Source: a bacterium
GTDB taxonomy: Bacteria > Chloroflexota > Anaerolineae > Caldilineales > Caldilineaceae
Length of the DNA stretch: 61,854 nt
Reading direction: 5' to 3'
Assembly: GCA_016124945.1 (NCBI GenBank)
Contig: WGMT01000080.1
Location: 1 to 61,854 of the forward strand
Shown: in pieces, positions 36,001 through 44,841 of the stretch
Position numbering within the stretch: the stretch's first letter is position 1
How the letters are laid out: each line of letters begins with the position of its first letter
The notes under the pieces: generated by a model
The model's input: the letters and a program-made list of their open reading frames with translations, nothing else
Databases searched by the model: none
What the model was told of the DNA's origin: nothing
Translations under genes and position numbers: made by a program

Positions 36001-36961
36001 GCCGGCTGCCGATGCTGCCGACGCCGCTGACTACATTGACGTTGCCGATATAAGCGAAGCCGCTGCGGAATCCGTTGTAGACGAAGATGTAGCGCCGACA
36101 GAGGGGCTTTCTGTCACCACGGCCAGGCCCGTGTACAACCCACCGATGGGCATGCTGCGCATGGCAGAACGCATCGTCCTGGGCGGTGCACAAGACACAG
36201 TGAACCTGGGAGCCTTCCTCCAGGCACAACTGACCGCAGAGGAGTTGGGCATCTTGGAGGCAGGCGTAGAGCATGCGCGCCAGGAGCCGGGTAGTGCCTT
36301 ACTGCCCGGTGCCGGTGCCGCCGTGCTCAATGCGATCAACCGGGCACTGACACAAACCACCCTGATCGACGACACGATCTATATGGACGATCTCAAGACG
36401 CGTCTGGTAACCCAGGTGGACGAAGTGGAAACGCAAAAGCAGGCAGCACTTGCTGACGCCAACGCTACGGTGGAACGACGCGTTGCACTGACCAAACAAG
36501 TACGTCGGCTGGGTGCACTGCAACGCCAGATTGGGCGCGCTGAAGAACGGTATCGCAACCGCAGCCAGTATGCCGACCTGCTGCGGCTGAATCGCGTGCT
36601 GCTAGAAGCCGAATGTCCGGACGATGTCAACATGAGCCTTCAGTCACTTCATCCCTACGCGGTGGAGCAGATCGCCCATCTGTACCCAGAAGAGACTGTC
36701 GCCGTGTTGGACACAACCTACATCAGCGTCGTCGATAAGATTCGCAACTTGCCCGACCAGTTGATCGCCGGCCCGCTGAACGACACTTTTCTAGAAGTGA
36801 CGCAAGTGCTGCAAGAGTACTTCGATATTGACAGCATCTTCGCAGTGCTGAACAACAAGCTGGACGGGCTGGACGAAGACCTGGATCTGGGGCTGGATCG
36901 GCTCAGCGCGGCCTATGAGCGGCTGTTGGTCACCTTTGATCGCCAGTTGTCAACAGCTTAA
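33008..36961 (+). CDS. Very long coiled-coil protein, tape-measure candidate
   Basis: 1317 residues, the longest protein of the tail operon. GGAGTGA precedes the ATG. Most of it is Ala/Gln/Leu/Glu-rich helix with heptad-like spacing, for example QQFSSQITSTLQQIESWIQ and similar stretches between about 330 and 640, and again in the C-terminal third. An acidic, probably flexible stretch is near 980-1030. No transmembrane segment is obvious, unlike many phage tape measures. Its place after chaperone and gpU-like genes and before the gpD hub is compatible with a tape measure that fixes tube length; a long baseplate or cargo protein is the alternative. Confidence 0.5.
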   Translation: MSSLIDALPGQAQKDSLLDSFNEAISPDTLGLDVFDSLGVDTLTDTFAIDDLPRIHIDALPPLPPGLTKAGLLQQISEPLARIQSIDAATLLAEIESSVLAPLPKPTFRISEAASQITGAIVPVFTSPSFNLPDGSFGQELFDLSGLETPFQQLAQAGAATPLRLLDVLLNTLNALVVTITDADKLASFTAQSLQEIYLQQLDRLDGRLPLVAVEQAIAICQETEDDDGYTSGLAARYSLLLDQIELLGDGDRELVSALAEEADASLLPDLEALRQAHTTLGLLLANDVAELNQALTRVLDLNATDAVFVQPTIDAFGRRASQVLDAIAAPVNQIRRMAQQIQQYLERTATAAESSAQQFSSQITSTLQQIESWIQEIERRILAIQAQIESVVARLDVTALIEQAKAGCAKISETVDAFFDRLQALQQKLDLMVRNLAQQVDDKVTAAFAALEQKIRDLLAEIMALLEREDVRQALQQASDGIETFKNAIEQASLQPIFDLVLSKTNDLEASIKRIDVAQMGTPQRTALKVSAKVLQEVRVDEVIKPELMEEFEEIRAPLTAILALIREKVNLLTEQIYQFQPGTLISELLKDSLPYEALMSTLDSFRPSELLAPIKALNEKVTEIADALDPNKLIDAVQSIYNQLAELLEVLNPAPLNRLIGDALGTATTQLAILRDQKLGELMGTIQQTISLERLMANTPIHEIADAQFWQILTNVLGGNYLTLISEAMAAAEQRLSSSGQEENGTWERLQEIVANVNRQRKLDAPLFALRVAELTNSLANDRFQALQDRRGALLRHYADDPEVAWILGDLDLTPVLHLQGTTAAVGKMPKTRLKASLVAVNNTLAAQAGALQQIDAAALQTMAVTVFRLQIGDPVRALISLLQAKLAPFQEAVVAIQAIIDTIVAMPARIDASVATVLTATQESVHSLLTQLITSIDASGTALTGTLETIYARIKWNVDQLSPAWILNAFAVSDFVGAPVVEDQASTSDLSTAVEPAADAADAADYIDVADISEAAAESVVDEDVAPTEGLSVTTARPVYNPPMGMLRMAERIVLGGAQDTVNLGAFLQAQLTAEELGILEAGVEHARQEPGSALLPGAGAAVLNAINRALTQTTLIDDTIYMDDLKTRLVTQVDEVETQKQAALADANATVERRVALTKQVRRLGALQRQIGRAEERYRNRSQYADLLRLNRVLLEAECPDDVNMSLQSLHPYAVEQIAHLYPEETVAVLDTTYISVVDKIRNLPDQLIAGPLNDTFLEVTQVLQEYFDIDSIFAVLNNKLDGLDEDLDLGLDRLSAAYERLLVTFDRQLSTA

Positions 36962-36993
36962 GCGCATACCGAGCACAAGGACGGCGACGCGCC

Positions 36994-37962
36994 ATGCAGA
37001 ACATTGTCGGCAAGATTACCATTGGGAACAGTACGCTGCGCCTGGGCAAGAACAGCCGCATCGTTGCATTGGATGTGCAGAGCGCTTTGAGCATCCCTGC
37101 GCACCAAGGACAGATTGTGGCTGACGCCGCTGCAGGGATCACTGCCAAACCAGGCGACGTGGTCAAGGTGGAACTTGGCTATGATGGGCAGGTGAATCGC
37201 ATCTTCACCGGTCGCGTCCACAGCTTGGCCGCGGGGCTGACCCACCTCCACGTGGAAGCACTCAGCACCTTTGCTATGCTGGCGGCGGCGCACATCAACC
37301 TGGTCTATGAAAAGCAGACCGCGCGCGAAATCGTCGACAATGTGCTGGGGCGGGTCAAGGTGAAAGCCGGAAAGTTGGAGCCGGGTCTACGCTTTGCCAG
37401 CTATACGCTGAGTGCCGGGCGGTCGGCTTGGGCCAACTTGCAGAGTCTGGCCGAGCAGTGTGGCTTTGATTTTTATGCCGACGCCGACGACCGTGCCACC
37501 TTTGCGGCCTGGAAGCCAACCAAAGTTCACGACTGCCGCTATGGCGCCAACATTCTGGAATACAGTTGGGAGAATGTACCGGAGCCTTTTGTCGGCGTTG
37601 AGGTCTACGGCGAAAGCCCAGCCGGCCAGGGACAGAGCGACGAAGCGGCACCATGGTTGACCAAAAAAGAGGTCAAAGGCAGAGCTGGCCAATCCAGGGG
37701 AAATGTGCTGCGGCTGGTCGATCCGACGGCGCGCAACCAGAACCTGGCCGGCGAAGTGGCGCGGCGACAGTGGCAGCGCTACAACATCAAGGCGCGCGGC
37801 CACGTGCGGCTGGTCGGAACTTCCGCCATCCGTTTGGGCGACGCCATCCGACTGGTCGATGCCCCTGGCGCCCAGCCCGGGCCACTGCGCGTGATCGGTG
37901 TGCGCCACCGGCTGAACAGTACTATCGGGTTTATCACCGATGTCAATTGGGAAAAACGGTAG
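36994..37962 (+). CDS. Baseplate hub protein (phage late control gene D type)
   Basis: 322 residues. The pattern of gpD/gp27-like hubs is visible: an N-terminal beta domain (KITIGNSTLRLGKN, VKVELGYDGQVNRIFTG), YEKQTAREIVDNVL, then the LQSLAEQCGFDFYAD segment typical of the hub's second domain, and the C-terminal RVIGVRHRLNSTIGFITD. Hubs join the tube to the spike. The adjacent gpV-like spike and PAAR-like genes support this. Confidence 0.85.
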   Translation: MQNIVGKITIGNSTLRLGKNSRIVALDVQSALSIPAHQGQIVADAAAGITAKPGDVVKVELGYDGQVNRIFTGRVHSLAAGLTHLHVEALSTFAMLAAAHINLVYEKQTAREIVDNVLGRVKVKAGKLEPGLRFASYTLSAGRSAWANLQSLAEQCGFDFYADADDRATFAAWKPTKVHDCRYGANILEYSWENVPEPFVGVEVYGESPAGQGQSDEAAPWLTKKEVKGRAGQSRGNVLRLVDPTARNQNLAGEVARRQWQRYNIKARGHVRLVGTSAIRLGDAIRLVDAPGAQPGPLRVIGVRHRLNSTIGFITDVNWEKR

Positions 37963-37989
37963 ACCGGGAAAAACAGTAGAAGGGTGAGC

Positions 37990-38754
37990 ATGGACAGCAT
38001 TGTCGGTGTCATGAAACGCGTGGCCGAACACGAAGTACAGCGTATCCACACAACCGAGTTGGGCATCGTCACTGCCGTCTTTCCGCATGCTGCGGACGAC
38101 GACAAAGATAACTACCATTGCTCGGTCAAGCTCAAGCAGCACAGGCGGCCCGACGGCCAGCCGCTCGAGCTGCGTAACGTGCCCATAGCGACGCCCTACA
38201 TGGGGCTGGCCTGTATTCCGAATGTGGGCGATCTGGTGCTCGTCAATTTCATCGGTGGCAGCATCAACGCGCCGATCATCACAGGGCGTCTCTACAACGA
38301 CGAGGATCGCCCACCCAAGAATAAGAAGAATGAGTTTCTGCTCCAGCACACGATCAAAGAGGGGGGCAGCATCAAAGTGGATGCCGAAGGGCGCATTCTG
38401 ATTACGAGCAAAAACGAAAAAAATGTCCTTACGGTCGAAGACGACAAAATCGCGCTCGTCAACGAGAAATATAGCCTGGTCATCGACGTGAAGGGAAACA
38501 AGATCACGATCAACGCAGACAAAGATGTGGAAGTAAGCGCCAGCAAAGGCAAGTTGGTGCTGAGTGGTCAAGAGGTCGAGATCAAATCGCAGAGCAATCT
38601 GAAGGTGAGCGCACAGCAAAACATCGACCTGAAAGCCACCAGCCAGGTGACTGTCGAAGGGACAGCCGGCGCCACACTCAAGAATGCGGCAGCCAAGGTG
38701 GCGCTGAGCGGCCCTACGGTCAATCTCAACAATGGTGCCTTGGAGATAACCTGA
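37990..38754 (+). CDS. Baseplate spike protein (gpV/gp5/VgrG-like)
   Basis: 254 residues from ATG 37990; GTG 37984 is in frame and also possible. An OB-fold-like N-terminal part (GIVTAVFPHA, YHCSVKLK, GDLVLVNFIGGSINAPIITGRLYND) is followed by a long repetitive beta segment (DKDVEVSASKGKLVLSG, NIDLKATSQVTVEG) that reads as a triple-stranded beta helix. This is the trimeric needle at the tip of contractile tails. Its stop overlaps the start of the PAAR-like gene by one base. Confidence 0.85.
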   Translation: MDSIVGVMKRVAEHEVQRIHTTELGIVTAVFPHAADDDKDNYHCSVKLKQHRRPDGQPLELRNVPIATPYMGLACIPNVGDLVLVNFIGGSINAPIITGRLYNDEDRPPKNKKNEFLLQHTIKEGGSIKVDAEGRILITSKNEKNVLTVEDDKIALVNEKYSLVIDVKGNKITINADKDVEVSASKGKLVLSGQEVEIKSQSNLKVSAQQNIDLKATSQVTVEGTAGATLKNAAAKVALSGPTVNLNNGALEIT

Positions 38755-39113
38755 TGCCTGGATATCTACTGAACATGAATTGTGTTGTCACCTGCGTCCA
38801 TGGTGGACAGGCAAAACCGACGGCACCCAATCCGCGCGTCAAGATCATGGGGGTGCCCATCCCGCTGTCGCCACCCCCCTTTGTGGTAACGGGCTGTTCA
38901 ATGGCGATCCCGCCCCCCGCCGGACCAGGGCCAACGCCCTGTATCACGGCGACTTTCCTACCACCCACCGCCACGACACGCGTTAAGTCGATGGGGCAAC
39001 CCCTGCTGTGCCTGTCAAGCAGCACTGCCCCCTGCATCACCACACCACCCTCGCCGCCCGCGCCCTTGCTGCCCGTGAGTTTTGCCGGCCAGGTGCGTGT
39101 GAAAGGACAGTAA
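38754..39113 (+). CDS. PAAR-like spike tip protein
   Basis: 119 residues, rich in Pro, Gly and Cys. CVVTCVHGGQAKP and the later PCITATF and PCITTPPSP segments fit the DUF4280/PAAR-like tips that sharpen gpV/VgrG spikes, often with metal-binding Cys/His. The ATG overlaps the preceding stop, so the two are translationally coupled. Confidence 0.75.
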   Translation: MPGYLLNMNCVVTCVHGGQAKPTAPNPRVKIMGVPIPLSPPPFVVTGCSMAIPPPAGPGPTPCITATFLPPTATTRVKSMGQPLLCLSSSTAPCITTPPSPPAPLLPVSFAGQVRVKGQ

Positions 39114-39114
39114 C

Positions 39115-39609
39115 ATGCCATTAACCGACCTTTTCCTGACCCGACGTAGCTTGAGCAGCCTCACTTCGAACCGGCTTGCCGTAGACTTGCAGAGTGCAGC
39201 CGGCGACTTGCGACTGACGCACGGTCGCGCCAACCTGGCACAGGCGATCCTCAATCGCCTGTTCACAAGACAAGGCGAGATGGAGGGGTTGGGCCATCCG
39301 GAATACGGTTCGCGGCTCTATCAGTTGATCGGCGAGCCGAACACGCGGCGCACACATGCACTGGCAGATCTTTACATCCGCGAGTGTCTGGCCGAGGAGG
39401 AGCGTATCGCTGAGATTATCGATATCACGATCACGCCGCCCTCATTGCGCGCAGACCTGCGCAATGTGCTGGAGATGCGCATCACGGTGCGCCCGATTGT
39501 TGCCACAGAAACAGGGCCGGATGCTGGCGCCGGTGTGACCACGCTGCCCGGTGGTGCAATAGTTGATGATCTGTTGACCCTTTCCCTCGCCATGAATCTG
39601 GAGGGCTAA
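39115..39609 (+). CDS. Baseplate wedge protein (gpW/gp25-like)
   Basis: 164 residues. The block DLRLTHGRANLAQAILNRL, then GHPEYGSRLYQLIGEP and ADLYIRECLAEEERI is the signature order of the gp25/gpW lysozyme-like wedge family, which anchors the sheath at the baseplate. A Gly-rich C-terminal extension is unusual. One nt separates it from the PAAR-like gene and 2 nt from gpJ. Confidence 0.85.
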   Translation: MPLTDLFLTRRSLSSLTSNRLAVDLQSAAGDLRLTHGRANLAQAILNRLFTRQGEMEGLGHPEYGSRLYQLIGEPNTRRTHALADLYIRECLAEEERIAEIIDITITPPSLRADLRNVLEMRITVRPIVATETGPDAGAGVTTLPGGAIVDDLLTLSLAMNLEG

Positions 39610-39611
39610 AG

Positions 39612-42068
39612 ATGGCGTTTGTCAAAAAAGCGTTTCAGGAACTCTACACCCGCCTGGAGCAAGAGGCACGCGCACGCGCGCCTGAACTCACGGACTATCA
39701 AGAAGGCAGTGTCGTACGCTCCCTCTTCGAATCTTTTGCAATCGAGATGGCGACCCTCTACGAGCAGCTCGATCTGGTCTACCAGGCCGGCTACGTCGAC
39801 ACCGCCGAAGGTGCCAGCCTGGAGCGCGTTGTCGCCGTGCTGGGCATCAAGCGCAACGAGCCCGATTTTGCCACCGGTGAAGTGACATTCACCCGCGATC
39901 CCGGTTTCTACGAGGTGCTGGCGATCCCTGTCGGCACACTAGTCACCACTGTGGAGGACGAAAGCCAGGAGCCGCCCAAAAAAGCGTATCTGACAATCGA
40001 AGAGGGGCTTCTGGCCGTCGGCGAGAACACCGTCACCGTCAAGGTGCAGGCCGACGTGCGTGGGCGTGACATGGCCAGCGACGCCAACACGGTCGTTGTG
40101 ATGCCACAGCCCGTGCCAGGGGTCAAGCTGGTCAACAACAATAACCCGATCCGCTTTCTCGGGCGCGACCGCGAGAGCGACGAAGAGCTGCGCCAGCGCG
40201 CCAAGCAGGCGCTGCTCGCCTCCGGACGGGCATCCCACACCGCGCTCGAAAACGCAGTGCTCAGCCTGCCCGGCGTGCGCGCCGTGCGCATCAAAGAGGA
40301 TCGCTCCCACCCCGGCGTCATCTGGATCTATGTCGATGGGTTGACCCCGCGCAATCACAGCCAGGTGCAGCAGCGCATCGACGCAGTGCGCGCCGCAGGC
40401 ATCTATGTTGTGCTGGAAGCGGCACAGCCCATCGCCCTGACCGTGGTGTTGCGCATTACCGTTGATGCCCGCGTCAAAGGCGAAGAACGCCTCACTGTCG
40501 AACGACAAGTGAGCGATGCGGTCATCAGTTTTATCAGCCGCGTACCCATGGGCCAGCGGCTGCTCTTTTCACAGTTGACTGCCGAGATACTGGCCGTCAA
40601 GGGCGTCATCGACCTGGAAGACCTGCGGATTGTCGCCGAGCGGCAGGTGCCTGATGCATCCCGCCCTGGGGAGACGACAACGGCACGCACTGCATACGAC
40701 CTGATGGCGCGGCGTATCGAGGCCAGCCTCTACGAACGCTTCACGACGCTGCGCGTACGCGCAGCCACCGAACTCAAGGAACTGCCCGTCGATGTGCAGG
40801 TGGCCGTCACACTGCCCAGCCACAGCCTGGCACAGCATTTGGCGGCGCAATACAGCAGTACCTTGTCCACGCGCGCCACAGCCGCTGCGCTGCTTGCCAG
40901 CAGCACAGTGCAGGCGCTGCCTGCTGAGAGCCGCAGCACCGTGGTCGCCACGCTGCAAAGCTATCTCAGCAGCGTACAGCAGAGGACGACCGCCGGCACC
41001 TGGCAGGTTGGGCTGCCGCCCACACTTCAAAGTGCGCTGGTGGCTGCCCTGCACGAATACTTCGCCGAACTACAGAAGACACATGCCGAAGGCGGCGGCA
41101 CCGTCTCCGCCAGCAAGATCCTGGCACAGTTGCAGCGCCAACAGAGCCGTGAAGGGCACCAGTGGCGCGACGCTGTGCAGGAGATGCTGGTCGCCCACCT
41201 CCAGACACTGAACACGGCGCAGCTCGCCGATTTTCCCAGCCAGGCCCTGGAAACGCACATCCACGCCGGTGCAATTGCCACCTATCAGGCCGCTGTTCGC
41301 GCCGCACAGACGGCCCAGCAGACGGCACTCAACGCCGCCGAAGAGAAGTTCAACAGCCAGACTGCTGAGCTGGATCCGACCAAGGACCGTACCAAGATCA
41401 ACACCGCACAGAAAAAGCTGCGCGACGAACAGCAGAAGGCCAGCGAACGCTTCGGCCTCGACGAGGCCGCTGCTGCCGCCGTGCGCGATGTCGCATTGAC
41501 CGCCGCCGCCGCACAGGTGGATGCGCTGCGCACAGAGGCCGCGCAGATCCTGCAAGAAGCCATCAATGCCCTGAGCGCAGAGGCCGGCCTGTGGCAAAAC
41601 GCTGCGCTCTACGATCTGAACGTACGGCTGCGTGCGCGCCTCTTCGACGGCGAACTGCTAACTGATGTCGATTCAATCGAGGCTTCTTTCGTCGAGACGC
41701 CCAAGCCGGCCATTCTCTTTGCCTATGCTACTCGCGTGGAACTGACCGGCACGCTACAGATGACGCTGCCGGCCACGACATCGCCCGCAGAACAGGCACA
41801 CGCCCAGGATCTGCTGCGCCAGACCATCGCCAACCATTTAGAAACGCTTCAGCCCGACCAGGAGTTGAATCTCGACCAATTCAGACAGGTGGTCACGGCC
41901 CAAGGACAGGTCACCTTTGCCCCCTCCGCGCTGGGGCTGGTGACGGTACGCGACAACGTACGCATGCCGGAACCGGAGCGCAACGACGGGTACAAGCTGA
42001 TCATCCACAGCGGAGAAAAGCTCTTCCTGGCGCCGGCGCCGTGGTTCACCATCGCGGTGGAGCAGTAA
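39612..42068 (+). CDS. Baseplate J-like protein with a helical insertion
   Basis: 818 residues. The N-terminal half has the gpJ/gp6 pattern: GSVVRSLFESFAIEMATLY, DTAEGASLERVVAVLGIKR, FLGRDRESDEELRQRAKQAL and a later RVPMGQRLLFSQLT. Residues from about 400 to 690 form an Ala/Gln-rich helical stretch that separates this from the C-terminal beta part ending AVEQ. Typical gpJ proteins are shorter, so the insertion is notable. The protein forms the wedge ring with the gp25- and gpI-like partners. Confidence 0.83.
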   Translation: MAFVKKAFQELYTRLEQEARARAPELTDYQEGSVVRSLFESFAIEMATLYEQLDLVYQAGYVDTAEGASLERVVAVLGIKRNEPDFATGEVTFTRDPGFYEVLAIPVGTLVTTVEDESQEPPKKAYLTIEEGLLAVGENTVTVKVQADVRGRDMASDANTVVVMPQPVPGVKLVNNNNPIRFLGRDRESDEELRQRAKQALLASGRASHTALENAVLSLPGVRAVRIKEDRSHPGVIWIYVDGLTPRNHSQVQQRIDAVRAAGIYVVLEAAQPIALTVVLRITVDARVKGEERLTVERQVSDAVISFISRVPMGQRLLFSQLTAEILAVKGVIDLEDLRIVAERQVPDASRPGETTTARTAYDLMARRIEASLYERFTTLRVRAATELKELPVDVQVAVTLPSHSLAQHLAAQYSSTLSTRATAAALLASSTVQALPAESRSTVVATLQSYLSSVQQRTTAGTWQVGLPPTLQSALVAALHEYFAELQKTHAEGGGTVSASKILAQLQRQQSREGHQWRDAVQEMLVAHLQTLNTAQLADFPSQALETHIHAGAIATYQAAVRAAQTAQQTALNAAEEKFNSQTAELDPTKDRTKINTAQKKLRDEQQKASERFGLDEAAAAAVRDVALTAAAAQVDALRTEAAQILQEAINALSAEAGLWQNAALYDLNVRLRARLFDGELLTDVDSIEASFVETPKPAILFAYATRVELTGTLQMTLPATTSPAEQAHAQDLLRQTIANHLETLQPDQELNLDQFRQVVTAQGQVTFAPSALGLVTVRDNVRMPEPERNDGYKLIIHSGEKLFLAPAPWFTIAVEQ

Positions 42069-42071
42069 GTC

Positions 42072-44309
42072 ATGACGCAGATCACCGGCAAGACTCACGC
42101 CATCATCCAGCGCCTGCCGCACTTCTACGCTGCCGAAGATGCAGGCGATCTCTTCGTGAAGTTCGTCGATTTCTTTGGTCACAGCCTGGAGCATGGCGAG
42201 ATCGACGCGCTGCGCGTGCTGCGCGCCCATCACGTTGAAACCGCAGACAATGTTGGTTCACGCGGTTACACGGCACCCGCAGAACAGCGCGGCGACTTGG
42301 ACAAGATCTTTGGCCTCTATTTGGAGGCGATAGGCGGCACCACAGAGTTGGTCAAGATGAGCCCACGCTTCAGCACACGCTCGCTCGACGTGCGCCGGCT
42401 GGCAGTGCTGCTGCATCCCACACCCCCTCCGCCCCCCGACAGCTTTGTCGCCGCTCTACAGCGCAGACTGAAACCATCTGTCCTCGATCTGCTGGATCGG
42501 TATGCGGTGAACAACGCATGGTTCGTCAGCACAGAAATGAAGCCGGGCTTTGCCATTGCGCTGCTGCGCGGCAGCAGCACTGCGCCGGGGGCAAGAACGG
42601 ACAGCCAGCCAACGATTGCGGCCTATCTGCACAAGCGACTTTCGGCACGCACTCGGCAGATGCTGGACGCCTACACCGGCGCGGCGCGACTTCCCGCCCG
42701 CCTGGCCAGCGCACTGTCGTACGACCTGAACCGCAACGTTCTGCGCGATCCAGGCCTCTACCGCAAACACGCGGCTGAGTTCGAACAACACGACCTGGGG
42801 ACAACGATCTGGGCACTGCTGCGCAGCCTATACCGCAGGCTGTTGCGCGAACGTTATTCAGCCGAAAACGACCTGGCGAAACGCGCCAGTCTGCTTGCCT
42901 ATCTGGACGAGACCGAGCCGGCACCCACGCCGCCAGGCCCCGACCTGGTGCGCCTCAACCGGTTGCTGCTAGAGCGTGCCTTTGCCTATGATGAACAGGC
43001 GCGCCCCTGGGGCTTCACCCCGCGCCACATCCCCGCACTGGATGAAGTGCGCACTGCACTGATCGGAGAACTTAACCGGTTGTTGACAGGGCCGGAGCTC
43101 TACCGCCAGGTGTGGTTCCCGGAACTGGCCGACGACTATCCAGCCCTGCGCAAGCGGTATCACAACGCCCCGGAATGGCTCAACCGCCTGGTGTTCGAGG
43201 AAGCTTTCCCCACTGCCATTGAAAAGAGCTACAAGCCCTATCAGGAGCGGCTGCGTGGCTTGATCCAGGTGTTGCGGCGGGGAGCGTCGACGCGCGATGG
43301 CATTGTGGCGTTGGTGGCGGCCAACCTGGGTATTGTCGACGATACGCCTGCAGCTCGGCGTCAGCGCCAGCGTATCCGCATCGAAGAGTTTGCGCCGGAG
43401 CGGCAGTCCCTTTCTTTCCCAAACGCGCAGCCTTACAGCCGCTTCCTCCCCCATAACCCGCGCACAGCGATTCGGGTCACCAACCCCAATCTGGCCGAGG
43501 TCACGCCCGACGTGCAATTCGTAGTGCATGTTACGGGAGGCGAGCATGTGCAGATGCTGCTTGTGCGCTGGTCACTGATTAACCGCACCACTGGCCAGAT
43601 GCTGCATTACAAGGGTGAACTGCATCGTGATGACCGGGTGACTTTCTCCGGCGACGGGGAAATGCGCATCAACGGCGTGCCCACCGAGTTCAGCGGCGGC
43701 GCGCTGCGCCTGCCTCCAGGTGAATCGCTGCTGGAGATCGAAGTACTGACGGGCTTTCGCGCGGCGCGGCTGGATTTCGCCGCCTACGGGCTGACCCTCT
43801 TTGGCGACGATTCGATGGATACAGAGACAGATCCTGACCTGGAAGCCACCGCCGGGGTAGCGCTGGGCATCTTTGACCAGAGCGTCTTTGACGCAGTGAT
43901 CTTCGACCGCAACCCATTGGATCATCTGGAGCCAGAACAGTTGGACCTGTTGTCGCTCGACGTCGAGGTCAACCTGGAGCTTCTGACCCCCGGCTACTTC
44001 CAGGTGACGGTGCCGTGGGATCTGGGCGATTTTCCGGCCGACGCCGCCGACCCCGCCGGCCACCCGCGCAACCAAATTCAGGGCATCATCGACAAAGTAC
44101 GTGCGGCCGGCGTCTTCGCCACGGTCAGCTACGAGCAGACTTTTGCCGAAGTGCATGACCTGAGTGAGGTGGCGCCTACCCCTATCTTAGAGCGGCCTGA
44201 GCAGGCCGGGCCCGCTGCAGCCGTCGCTCATGACATGGCAGATCGCCTGGTGCTGACAGGACGGATGGACTACACCTGTTTTGACTCATTCAACGGGTTT
44301 GATGTGTAG
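42072..44309 (+). CDS. gpI-like baseplate/tail protein
   Basis: 745 residues, 3 nt after gpJ, where P2-like gpI or its injection-system counterparts lie. The first 90 residues (IIQRLPHFYAAEDAGDLF, DLDKIFGLYLEAIGGT) fit such proteins; a long helical part follows, and the C-terminus is beta-rich (YFQVTVPWDLGDFP, LTGRMDYTCFDSFNGF). It probably links wedge to fibres. No enzyme motif was seen. Confidence 0.6.
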   Translation: MTQITGKTHAIIQRLPHFYAAEDAGDLFVKFVDFFGHSLEHGEIDALRVLRAHHVETADNVGSRGYTAPAEQRGDLDKIFGLYLEAIGGTTELVKMSPRFSTRSLDVRRLAVLLHPTPPPPPDSFVAALQRRLKPSVLDLLDRYAVNNAWFVSTEMKPGFAIALLRGSSTAPGARTDSQPTIAAYLHKRLSARTRQMLDAYTGAARLPARLASALSYDLNRNVLRDPGLYRKHAAEFEQHDLGTTIWALLRSLYRRLLRERYSAENDLAKRASLLAYLDETEPAPTPPGPDLVRLNRLLLERAFAYDEQARPWGFTPRHIPALDEVRTALIGELNRLLTGPELYRQVWFPELADDYPALRKRYHNAPEWLNRLVFEEAFPTAIEKSYKPYQERLRGLIQVLRRGASTRDGIVALVAANLGIVDDTPAARRQRQRIRIEEFAPERQSLSFPNAQPYSRFLPHNPRTAIRVTNPNLAEVTPDVQFVVHVTGGEHVQMLLVRWSLINRTTGQMLHYKGELHRDDRVTFSGDGEMRINGVPTEFSGGALRLPPGESLLEIEVLTGFRAARLDFAAYGLTLFGDDSMDTETDPDLEATAGVALGIFDQSVFDAVIFDRNPLDHLEPEQLDLLSLDVEVNLELLTPGYFQVTVPWDLGDFPADAADPAGHPRNQIQGIIDKVRAAGVFATVSYEQTFAEVHDLSEVAPTPILERPEQAGPAAAVAHDMADRLVLTGRMDYTCFDSFNGFDV

Positions 44310-44353
44310 ACCGACTTACATCTATCTCGGTTTAGGAAAAGGAACGCTGTGCC

Positions 44354-44830
44354 ATGAAAACAAGTGAAGCACTCGATATGCAAGGACATCTGACCCTCCA
44401 CCTCTGCGACGCCGCCGGTACGGTGATAGATCGCCAGGCGGCGCCCAACCACATTGTGCTCAGCGGCCGCGACCTGGTTGCGCGCATGTTTGTGTTGGGC
44501 GACTTGAAGCCGATCTCCCATCTGGCTGTGGGCAAAGGGACACAGGCCGTGAGTGCAACAGATACAAAGCTAGGAGCGGAAGTTGCACGCGTCCCAATCA
44601 AGCCGCTTCAACTCGACCGCGATCTGCTAGATATCAGCACCGAAGATGGCAAGGACAAGCGCAAGAAAGTGATCATCCACGCCGAACTGGGCTTTGCCCT
44701 GGGCAACGAAACCCTCACCGAGGCAGCTCTCTTCAACCAGAACGGCATCATGTACAACCGCATTGTCTTTGCGCCGGTGCAGAAGACGCAGGATTTTGTG
44801 CTAACGCTCATCTGGGAAATTACCTTTTAA
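44354..44830 (+). CDS. Tail-collar/fibre-attachment-like protein
   Basis: 158 residues, beta-rich. The frame IVLSGRDLVARMFVLGD, ISHLAVGKGT, then ELGFALGNETLTEAALFN and VFAPVQKTQDFVLTLIWEI is common among small tail proteins encoded between gpI and fibre genes. GGAAAAGGAACG precedes the ATG. A role in attaching fibres is inferred from position. Confidence 0.55.
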   Translation: MKTSEALDMQGHLTLHLCDAAGTVIDRQAAPNHIVLSGRDLVARMFVLGDLKPISHLAVGKGTQAVSATDTKLGAEVARVPIKPLQLDRDLLDISTEDGKDKRKKVIIHAELGFALGNETLTEAALFNQNGIMYNRIVFAPVQKTQDFVLTLIWEITF

Positions 44831-44841
44831 GGAGATTCACC

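Noticed and set aside
37387..38619. 410-codon minus-strand open frame
   Set aside because: Antisense to the gpD and gpV-like genes, with no family features or ribosome-binding site.
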